Shown piece after piece: positions 1 through 5,367 of a stretch of DNA of 5,367 bases (its first letter is position 1; every line of letters starts with the position of its first letter). The translations under genes and the position numbers were made by a program. Where the stretch lies: the NCBI GenBank assembly GCA_947452665.1, contig CANGEH010000175.1, forward strand, positions 1 through 5,367, in the 5' to 3' direction. The DNA is from Caulobacteraceae bacterium (GTDB lineage: Bacteria > Pseudomonadota > Alphaproteobacteria > Caulobacterales > Caulobacteraceae). The notes under the pieces were generated by a model, which made no database searches, was not told where the DNA came from, and worked only from the letters and a program-made list of their open reading frames with translations.

Positions 1-33
1 CTTGATGTCATGCATGGGAGGGGCCGGATCTGC

Positions 34-57
34 AAAAAAGGTGAAGTGCGACCTTCT
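34..57 (-). terminator. Weak candidate Rho-independent terminator after the RND permease gene
   Basis: Read on the minus strand, about 30 bases past the permease stop codon, AGAAGGT (57-51) can pair with ACCTTTT (42-36) around an 8-base loop. The stem has seven pairs including one G-T wobble. The second arm runs straight into a T-run of six (39-34). Only the minus strand has the T-run, which fits an operon ending here. The stem is short and AT-rich at its base, so it may be inefficient or fortuitous. The rest of positions 1-87 shows nothing else I can support. Confidence 0.4.
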
Positions 58-87
58 AAGCTGACCCGCGCCCGCCGCCAAGGCCCA

Positions 88-3000
88 TCAAGCGCCCTCG
101 GACTTTTCAAACCCCTCGATCTGGCGGGCTGTCCAGTCCGGAGACTTGGTATAGCGGGCCAGCAGATTATAGATCACCGGCACGACAAACACGGTCAGTA
201 AGGTGGCAAAGATTGCGCCAGAAAAGATCACCACGCCAATCGTCTTGCGACTGCCCGCGCCTGGCCCTGCGGCTAGGATCAGGGGCAGTGCGCCAAAGGC
301 CGCTGAAATCGAGGTCATGATGATTGGCCTTAGCCGCAGGACCGAGGCCTCGATCACGGCCTCGCGCACCTTTAGGCCCTGATCGCGCAATTGGTTGGCA
401 AATTCGACGATCAAGATGCCGTTCTTGGCGGCGACCCCGATCAGAATGATCAGACCAATCTGGCTATAGGTATTGATCGAGGACCCGGCCATCACCAGTC
501 CAAACAGGCCGCCCAGCGCTGCCAAGGGCACGGTCAACATGATCACAGCGGGGTGAATCCAGCTTTCAAACTGGGCCGCCAGCACCAAAAACACCAGCAA
601 CAGCGCCATAGCAAAGGCAAAGCCGACTGCGCCGCTGGCCTCTAGATAGTCCTTGGCCTGACCACCCCATTGGACGGTGACGCCCGCGCCCTGATGCTCG
701 GCCGCCTGGGCCTTATAAAAGTCTACGGCCTCGGCCACTGTGTAGCCCGGCGTCAGTTCAGCGGTCAGGGTAATGGCGCGTTGACGGTCAACGCGCTGGC
801 GGTCTGGCGTATCGCCGCGCACACTGGTCTTGACCACGGCCGACAAGGGCACCAGCTCGCCAGACGATGCGCGGACATAGAGGGTATTGAGGTCCTGCTC
901 ACTGCGGCGCTTGTCCAGATCGGTCTGGAGGATGACATCGTATTCCTGGCCATCCCTGACATAGGTGGTGGCCTTGCGCGATCCGAACATGGTCTCCAGC
1001 ACCCGGCCAACGGCCTGGGCCGAGACGCCAAGGGCGGCGGCCTTGTCGCGATCCAGCTCGACCAAGAGCCGCGGCGAGGTTGGCTCATAATTCAGGCGTG
1101 GCCGCGCCAGCCCTGGGTTTTTTAAGGCCTCCGCAAAGATCGGCTTGATCCAGACCGCTAAGTCTTCATACGAACTGCCCGAGGCAATAAAATCGACATT
1201 GGCACCGGATCCACCGCCGCCGCTACGCTGAAACGGCCCACGCACACTGGCCACAATCCGCGCCGAGGTCAGGCCGCCCAGCGCCTTATTGGCATCGGCG
1301 GCGATCTGGTCGGCTGAGACCTTACGCTTGTCCCAATCATTCAAGATCAGCACGCCAGAGCCTGTATTCATCTGGTTGGAGCCAAAGCGCGGCACGCCCA
1401 GATTGTAGCGCACGACATCGCCCGACTGGCGCAGCTTTTCGAAATAGGTCTCAGCCTTCAGCGCCGCTGCCGCCGTATAGTCAAAGCCAGCGCCCTCGGG
1501 GCCGCTAATGGCAATATCGACCCGTCCGCGATCTTCGTTGGGCACGAGCTCCTTGGGCAATAGGGTAAACATGCCAACCGCGATCAAGCCCAAGATCGCC
1601 ACCAGACCCAAGGTCCCCATGGCCGCTTGGCGCTGCGATAGTAAGGCTTCGAGCGAGGCGCGATAGGAGACGCGCACGGCCTCCATGGCCGCATCGACCC
1701 TTTGGGCCAACCAGCCACCGCCCTTAGCCGGGCGCAGCAGCTTGGACGCCAGCATGGGCGATAGGCTCAAGGCCAGAACGGCCGAAAACGCCACGGCTGA
1801 GGCAATGGCCACGGCCAACTCGACAAACAAACGGCCAATATAGCCGGGCAAGGTCATGAGCGGCGCAAACACCGACAATAGCACCACCGTGGTGGCGATT
1901 ACGGCGAAAAACACCTGTTTGGCACCGCGCTCGGCGGCAATCAGGGGCGGCTCGCCCTCATCAATGCGCCGCTGAATATTTTCAACCACGACAATGGCGT
2001 CATCGACCACCAGGCCAATGGCCAAGACTAGGGCCAGCAGGGTCAAGAGATTGATCGAAAACCCGAGCGGCGCCAGGATGATACAGGTCGATAAGATACA
2101 GATCGGGGCAACGATCGAGGGGATTAAGGCTGCGCGCCAAGTGCCCAAGAACAGGAAGTTCACAGCCGCGACCAGCAAGAGCGACAGGCCCATGGTCACC
2201 CAGACCTCATGGATCGCGCCGGCGGTAAACATGGAATTATCGACCGATACGGCAATCTTGGTCTTGGGCGGCAAGGTTGGCTTGATTACCGCCAATTCCT
2301 TCTTGATCGCGGCCGAGATTTCCAGGTCATTGGCCTGGGATTGGCGCGTAATGGCCAGACCCACCTGGGTCTCACCATTGGAGCGGAACAGGCGGCGGCG
2401 TTCATCAGCCCCCTCCTCGACCCGGGCAACATCACCAAGCCGCGTTAGGGTTGGGGCGCTGATACCCCCGGCATTGGTTACGCCATTGACGGGGTCAGTG
2501 GCATTGCGACTACCGGCTGGCACAATGGGCAGGCGCGCAAATTCGGCGGCGGAGGCATAGCCGCGCTTAACCCGAATGGTGAAGTCCTTGGCCTTGGATT
2601 CTAGCGCCCCGGCTGGCAGTTCGATATTCTGCGACAAAAGCGCGTTTTCAACATCGTCAACGGTCAGGCCGCGCGCCGCCAGAGCATCAGCATCGAACCA
2701 GATCCGCATGGCATAAATCTGTGCCCCGGCCAGACTGACCTGGGCCACGCCCGGAATGGTCGAGAGCCGTTCGACCAGATGCCGGTTGGCATAATCGGCC
2801 AGTTCCAGCTTGGTCAGGCCGGTTGAGATCAGGTTCAGAAAAATGATCGGTGCGGAATCGGCCTGGGTCTTGGCAATCTGCGGCGGGTCGGCTTGATCGG
2901 GTAGTAACGAGGTCACACGCGCCACCGCATCGCGCACATCATTGGCCGCCGCATCTAGATTGCGTGCAAGCGTAAAGGTAATCGAAATCCGCGACACGCC

Positions 3001-3258
3001 ATCGCGGCTGGAAGAGGTAATGCGGTCAATGCCTTGCAGGCCTGCCGCCTGACGCTCAATGACCTGGGTTATGCGCTCTTCGACGACCTCCGCCGAGGCA
3101 CCGCGATAATTGGTCGAGATCGAGATAACCGGCGGATCGACATTGGGCAGTTCACGGACCGGCAGGTTCAAATAGGCGGCCAGACCGATTACGCACAGAA
3201 TTATGGCCCCGACCGCGGCCAGGACCGGGCGGCGAACCGACAGGTCAGACAAGGTCAC
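88..3258 (-). CDS. RND efflux transporter permease subunit (HAE-1 / AcrB-type)
   Basis: Inner-membrane, proton-driven pump subunit, expected to work as a trimer that takes substrate from the periplasm or outer membrane leaflet and passes it to an outer-membrane channel. The 1056 residues match the usual 1030-1060 of the family. Twelve membrane segments fall in the family pattern: TM1 about 10-30, TM2-TM6 about 353-506, TM7 about 546-567, TM8-TM12 about 877-1031, with two large periplasmic loops between TM1/TM2 and TM7/TM8. TM4 carries GLVVDDAIVVVEN with the proton-relay pair Asp419/Asp420, and TM10 carries GVAAKNGILIVEF with Lys945. Arg975 and Thr982 (LRLRPIIMTS) match AcrB Arg971 and Thr978. 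The start is GTG, supported by AGAGGT seven bases upstream and by a GTGA overlap with the adaptor stop, so the two are translationally coupled. Odd points are a long loop at 241-275, a Gly-rich stretch at 680-685 and a reduced Phe trap. Multidrug export is the default reading; the substrate is unknown. Confidence 0.96.
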   Translation of the reverse strand: MTLSDLSVRRPVLAAVGAIILCVIGLAAYLNLPVRELPNVDPPVISISTNYRGASAEVVEERITQVIERQAAGLQGIDRITSSSRDGVSRISITFTLARNLDAAANDVRDAVARVTSLLPDQADPPQIAKTQADSAPIIFLNLISTGLTKLELADYANRHLVERLSTIPGVAQVSLAGAQIYAMRIWFDADALAARGLTVDDVENALLSQNIELPAGALESKAKDFTIRVKRGYASAAEFARLPIVPAGSRNATDPVNGVTNAGGISAPTLTRLGDVARVEEGADERRRLFRSNGETQVGLAITRQSQANDLEISAAIKKELAVIKPTLPPKTKIAVSVDNSMFTAGAIHEVWVTMGLSLLLVAAVNFLFLGTWRAALIPSIVAPICILSTCIILAPLGFSINLLTLLALVLAIGLVVDDAIVVVENIQRRIDEGEPPLIAAERGAKQVFFAVIATTVVLLSVFAPLMTLPGYIGRLFVELAVAIASAVAFSAVLALSLSPMLASKLLRPAKGGGWLAQRVDAAMEAVRVSYRASLEALLSQRQAAMGTLGLVAILGLIAVGMFTLLPKELVPNEDRGRVDIAISGPEGAGFDYTAAAALKAETYFEKLRQSGDVVRYNLGVPRFGSNQMNTGSGVLILNDWDKRKVSADQIAADANKALGGLTSARIVASVRGPFQRSGGGGSGANVDFIASGSSYEDLAVWIKPIFAEALKNPGLARPRLNYEPTSPRLLVELDRDKAAALGVSAQAVGRVLETMFGSRKATTYVRDGQEYDVILQTDLDKRRSEQDLNTLYVRASSGELVPLSAVVKTSVRGDTPDRQRVDRQRAITLTAELTPGYTVAEAVDFYKAQAAEHQGAGVTVQWGGQAKDYLEASGAVGFAFAMALLLVFLVLAAQFESWIHPAVIMLTVPLAALGGLFGLVMAGSSINTYSQIGLIILIGVAAKNGILIVEFANQLRDQGLKVREAVIEASVLRLRPIIMTSISAAFGALPLILAAGPGAGSRKTIGVVIFSGAIFATLLTVFVVPVIYNLLARYTKSPDWTARQIEGFEKSEGA

Positions 3259-4370
3259 GGCTTGGACCTCTTACCAGACTTGGACTTGTGTGCGCCGGCC
3301 AGCTTGATCGCCTGATCGGGCTGAACCCGGTTAAGGCCATCGGCAATGATCTTGTCGCCCGTCGACAGGCCCGACAGCACCTCGATCATGCCATCCTGAC
3401 GCGCGCCCACCGTCACCGACTGGCGCTTGGCCACAGTTTTTTCGCCCTTGGTCGCGAACATGAACACAAAGGGCTGGTCCGCCTCGAACTGAACGGCTGC
3501 CTCTGGGACCGCCAGCGCCATACGGCTGCCCTGATCCAAGGTCACCCGCACCAGCATGCCCGGCTTGATCCGGTGGTCCGGATTGGGCACCTCAGCGCGG
3601 GCACGAACCGCGCGGGTGCGTTCATCAATGCGGGTATCGATCTGGGCAATCTTGCCGCTAAAGCTTTCTTTGGGATAGGCATCGGTGCGGGCACTCAAGG
3701 CTAGTCCCCGGCTCAGGCCCGCGACATAACGGTCTGGGACTTCAAAATCGATCCGCATGACGGCGACATCATCCAAGGACACAATCGGCCCGCCAGCGGC
3801 AATCAAGGCCCCCGGCGCAACATCCGAAAGGCCTACCACGCCTGCAAACGGGGCCCGGATCACACGGTTTAGGCGGCGACTCTTGGCGGCGCTTAAGGCC
3901 GCATCGGCCTGGGCGCTATTGGTCTGGTATTGTTCTGCCATGACCTTGGGGGCATAGCCTTTTTCCGCCAGATCGCGCCAGCGCTTGGCATCGCGCCTGG
4001 CCTGTCCAGCCAACGCCTCGGCCTGAAGCACGCCCGCGTCTTGTTCGTCGCCTTTTAACTCCACCAAGACCTGACCCTTGGCCACGGCCTGACCATCGCC
4101 AAACCGCACCTTGGTGATCAGTTCAGCGGTATTGGAGGTCACGGTTACGGATTGGCGAGCCTTGGCCACGCCTAGGGCCTCGATCTGATCGGAAAAGCGA
4201 TGGGGCGCCGCCACGGTTTGTGACACCTCGATCGCGCGACCGGCCGCGGCACTGCCCTTGGCCTTGGCCGCCTTAATGGCGCCGTCAACGGCCAGTTTTG
4301 CGCCCCCAAGGACGATCAGGGCCAGAACCAGGACCACCGCGCCGGTGAGAAAAAAGTGCTTCTTGAACAA
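3255..4370 (-). CDS. RND efflux periplasmic adaptor (membrane fusion protein, HlyD/AcrA type)
   Basis: Periplasmic adaptor of a tripartite efflux pump, bridging the RND permease and a TolC-like channel. The 371-residue chain has the family order: an N-terminal membrane anchor (about 7-28) without a lipobox, an Ala/Lys linker (29-45), first half-lipoyl (about 75-108, with VRFGDGQAVAKGQVLVEL), a short alpha-hairpin (about 110-168), second half-lipoyl with RVIRAPFAGVVG (169-180), beta-barrel (about 203-280, with RAVRARAEVPNP and KPGMLVRV) and a membrane-proximal domain to about 358. It ends in a basic tail rich in Lys and Ser. Lack of a lipobox Cys means anchoring by an uncleaved helix. The start is TTG; there is no in-frame ATG or GTG before it, an in-frame TGA lies 36-45 bases upstream, and the first internal Met is residue 144. 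The stop overlaps the permease GTG by four bases. In the hairpin tip the usual R-x3-L-x6-S motif reads R130, L134 and then Pro141 in place of Ser. Confidence 0.94.
   Translation of the reverse strand: MFKKHFFLTGAVVLVLALIVLGGAKLAVDGAIKAAKAKGSAAAGRAIEVSQTVAAPHRFSDQIEALGVAKARQSVTVTSNTAELITKVRFGDGQAVAKGQVLVELKGDEQDAGVLQAEALAGQARRDAKRWRDLAEKGYAPKVMAEQYQTNSAQADAALSAAKSRRLNRVIRAPFAGVVGLSDVAPGALIAAGGPIVSLDDVAVMRIDFEVPDRYVAGLSRGLALSARTDAYPKESFSGKIAQIDTRIDERTRAVRARAEVPNPDHRIKPGMLVRVTLDQGSRMALAVPEAAVQFEADQPFVFMFATKGEKTVAKRQSVTVGARQDGMIEVLSGLSTGDKIIADGLNRVQPDQAIKLAGAHKSKSGKRSKP
3266..3273 (-). promoter_or_regulatory. Ribosome binding site of the RND permease gene
   Basis: Within the last codons of the adaptor gene the minus strand reads TAAGAGGT, a good Shine-Dalgarno sequence, seven bases before the GTG at 3258-3256. 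It supports GTG as the true start; no ATG occurs near the beginning of this frame. Together with the 4-base GTGA overlap it suggests that ribosomes ending the adaptor reinitiate directly on the permease. Confidence 0.65.
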
Positions 4371-4376
4371 GATCGG

Positions 4377-4385
4377 CCTGCCCCC
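4377..4385 (-). promoter_or_regulatory. Weak ribosome binding site of the adaptor gene
   Basis: The minus strand reads GGGGGCAGG, ending six bases before the TTG at 4370-4368. It is purine-rich and well spaced but not a strong anti-Shine-Dalgarno match. It supports the TTG as the start. The nearby ATG at 4387-4385 is out of frame with the adaptor. Confidence 0.4.
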
Positions 4386-4419
4386 ATTTAATGCCGCCGC
4401 AGTGTCATCGAATCATGGC

Positions 4420-4431
4420 CGTCATATGACG
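4420..4431. promoter_or_regulatory. Perfect 12-base palindrome, possible operator upstream of the adaptor
   Basis: CGTCATATGACG reads the same on both strands and lies in the middle of the 116-base gap between the barrel gene and the adaptor, 49 bases before the adaptor start. A further GTCAT half-site occurs at 4404-4408, 17 bases from the first arm. Efflux operons are often controlled by TetR- or MarR-type repressors binding palindromes near the promoter, so an operator role is possible. No regulator gene is visible in the window and I see no convincing -35/-10 pair in the gap, so the function is inference only. The palindrome could be chance. Confidence 0.25.
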
Positions 4432-4486
4432 CGCCGCAAGTCTGGCGTCCAGTGACAGTTCTTTGGCAGTGGCAATATGCTTCAGG

Positions 4487-5314
4487 CTAGAATCGATACC
4501 AAACGGCCAAGACAGGCCCTGCCTCTTGGGCTGTTTGTCGTCCGCTAAGGGATTGCCGCCAACCCAGTTGCAGACTTGCCGGGCCAAGTTCGCGTGCCAT
4601 GGATAGCTCGACCTTTGACCATTCGACGCCCACTGGGTTGGACCCGCGATAATTTTGCAGCAAAACCTGCCAAGACCGGGTCAGGTCCAGGCCAATCCGG
4701 CTCTCTAGGCGCGTTTCCGACGCCTTGCCCTTGTGACCGAGTTGCGCCGCCTGAACCTCAGCAAAGCCGCGATTTGGCCCTAGATTGAAACTATGACCGA
4801 CCAGGAGCCTTGCTTCCGGATCGCCAAGGTCGCGGCGAGATTGGGCAATCAATTCGGCTTGATCTGACCTTAGCACAGCGGCACCGGCATAAAGGCTAAC
4901 CACCCAGTTCGGACTGCGGTAGGCCAAGACCCTGAGTCCAAGATCGCCGGTCGTCCGCGTATAATCTGCGCCAAAACCCTCTTGCCCGCGCAAATATCGA
5001 ATATCCGCTTGCAAGGTCAGGCGCTGGCTAAGGCCGTGCTCGATAAACACCTCAGCGCCCCGAAAAGCATAGGTTGGAATTTCGATATTGCGTCCTTCGC
5101 CGTCATAGGCCGATCGGGTTTGACTGGACTCGTATTTGACAATGGCCTGGGTGCGGCCCGGCGCCATCGGCCAGGCCCCCGCCTTGGCTGGCCCAGACAA
5201 AAATGCCGCCGCAAGCCCAAGGCTTACGACGGCAAATTGGCAAAATAGCTTGGATAAGATCAGTCGTCGTAACCGGGCAATTCCCGATCGAGGCGACGCA
5301 AAAGGCCGGGCCAA
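4487..5314 (-). CDS. Predicted outer-membrane beta-barrel protein, function unknown
   Basis: I do not recognise a named family. As the longest reading it has 275 residues. A hydrophobic stretch (about 24-40) followed by Ala43-Lys44-Ala45 and then Gly-Ala-Trp looks like a Sec signal peptide with signal peptidase I cleavage after Ala45. There is no lipobox. The mature part shows about twelve alternating amphipathic strands (for example 55-66, 98-108, 124-132, 137-148, 183-192, 215-222, 246-256, 265-275). It ends in AVWYRF, with Leu269, Val271, Tyr273 and Phe275 alternating as in a BAM recognition signal. It is therefore probably a small integral outer-membrane protein, not a TolC-type channel. 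The start is uncertain. The TTG at 5314 has no Shine-Dalgarno and would overlap the upstream gene by 55 bases. A CTG at 5263-5261 (residue 18) overlaps the upstream TGA as CTGA and leaves a compact signal peptide. It probably shares a transcript with the gene before it; the link to the pump genes 116 bases downstream is unproven. Confidence 0.75.
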   Translation of the reverse strand: MARPFASPRSGIARLRRLILSKLFCQFAVVSLGLAAAFLSGPAKAGAWPMAPGRTQAIVKYESSQTRSAYDGEGRNIEIPTYAFRGAEVFIEHGLSQRLTLQADIRYLRGQEGFGADYTRTTGDLGLRVLAYRSPNWVVSLYAGAAVLRSDQAELIAQSRRDLGDPEARLLVGHSFNLGPNRGFAEVQAAQLGHKGKASETRLESRIGLDLTRSWQVLLQNYRGSNPVGVEWSKVELSMARELGPASLQLGWRQSLSGRQTAQEAGPVLAVWYRF

Positions 5315-5367
5315 GCAAGGCTGGAGGCCATGCCCATACCATTGCGGGTTTGATTGCGCACCTCGGC
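5260..5367 (-). CDS. 3' end of an upstream gene, product not recognised (partial)
   Basis: On the minus strand a frame is open from the window edge (codon GCC at 5367-5365) to a TGA at 5262-5260, giving 35 C-terminal residues that end in RRLDRELPGYDD. About two thirds of its codons end in G or C, and its composition looks like an ordinary soluble C-terminus. The other two frames over this stretch read poorly or would make the next gene start without a ribosome binding site. Its stop codon overlaps a CTG in the frame of the barrel gene (CTGA), typical of coupled genes in an operon. The fragment is too short to assign a family; the start and bulk of the protein lie beyond the window. Confidence 0.6.
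   Translation of the reverse strand, partial: AEVRNQTRNGMGMASSLAWPGLLRRLDRELPGYDD

Noticed and set aside
1..16. Possible start of a next minus-strand gene (ATGCATGACATC)
   Set aside because: Only five codons fit before the window edge and there is no ribosome binding site, only a pyrimidine-rich CCCCTCCC upstream; not enough to call.
9..16. CATGCATG palindrome
   Set aside because: An 8-base palindrome near the window edge with no related context; expected by chance.
10..201. 63-codon plus-strand frame at the window start
   Set aside because: It mostly reads antisense through the 3' end of the permease, is Arg-rich and shows no domain; the ATG has no Shine-Dalgarno.
670..1125. 151-codon open frame on the plus strand, and a 107-codon minus-strand frame at 765-1088
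   Set aside because: Both are shadows of the conserved periplasmic part of the permease; neither has a ribosome binding site or a protein-like motif.
1994..2560. 188-codon open frame on the plus strand
   Set aside because: It lies entirely antisense to the permease, which has clear family motifs throughout. The translation is Arg/Ser/Thr-rich with no recognisable domain, and long antisense frames are expected in GC-rich genes.
3288..3704. 138-codon open frame on the plus strand
   Set aside because: Antisense to the beta-barrel and membrane-proximal domains of the adaptor, with a His/Gly/Arg-rich composition typical of a shadow frame.
4405..4587. 60-codon minus-strand frame running from the barrel gene into the gap before the adaptor
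   Set aside because: Most of it overlaps the barrel C-terminus in another frame, and it has no recognisable motif. Only about 27 codons lie outside the barrel gene, too few to support a gene or a remnant.
5103..5342. 79-codon minus-strand frame starting with ATG
   Set aside because: It overlaps both the upstream partial gene and the barrel signal peptide region in a third frame, is Trp/Gly/Pro/Cys-rich and has no family features.

Overview
The window is a Gram-negative, minus-strand gene cluster. Its core is a two-gene RND efflux cassette: a periplasmic adaptor (membrane fusion protein) and an inner-membrane RND permease. Upstream lies a small predicted outer-membrane beta-barrel protein, and before it the 3' end of one more gene that is cut by the window edge. 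Moderately high GC, GC-rich third codon positions, an outer-membrane barrel and an HAE-1 type pump point to a proteobacterium, most likely an alphaproteobacterium. That placement is an impression from composition and protein style, not a proof.

Layout in the direction of transcription, from high to low coordinates: (1) 5367-5260, the last 35 codons of an unidentified protein. (2) 5314 or 5263 to 4487, a secreted barrel protein with a signal peptide and a terminal Phe; its reading frame overlaps the gene before it. (3) 4486-4371, a 116-base gap with a perfect 12-base palindrome and the weak ribosome binding site of the adaptor. (4) 4370-3255, the adaptor, starting at TTG. (5) 3258-88, the permease, starting at GTG inside a GTGA stop/start overlap with the adaptor. 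(6) 87-1, a short tail with a weak hairpin plus T-run that may terminate the operon. The plus strand carries no gene I can support; its long open frames are antisense shadows of the permease and adaptor.

How the parts work together: permease and adaptor should form a proton-driven tripartite pump with a TolC-type outer-membrane channel that is not encoded here. The permease keeps the proton-relay residues (Asp419, Asp420, Lys945), so it looks active. The substrate cannot be read from the sequence. The AcrB hydrophobic-trap phenylalanines are only partly present and the adaptor's hairpin-tip motif departs from the usual form. The barrel protein is not a TolC homologue; whether it works with the pump is unknown.

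I see no undescribed system here. This is an ordinary efflux operon. Its most notable details are that none of its three genes has a usable ATG start, the probable CTGA overlap at the barrel gene, and the departures in substrate pocket, docking domain and adaptor tip.
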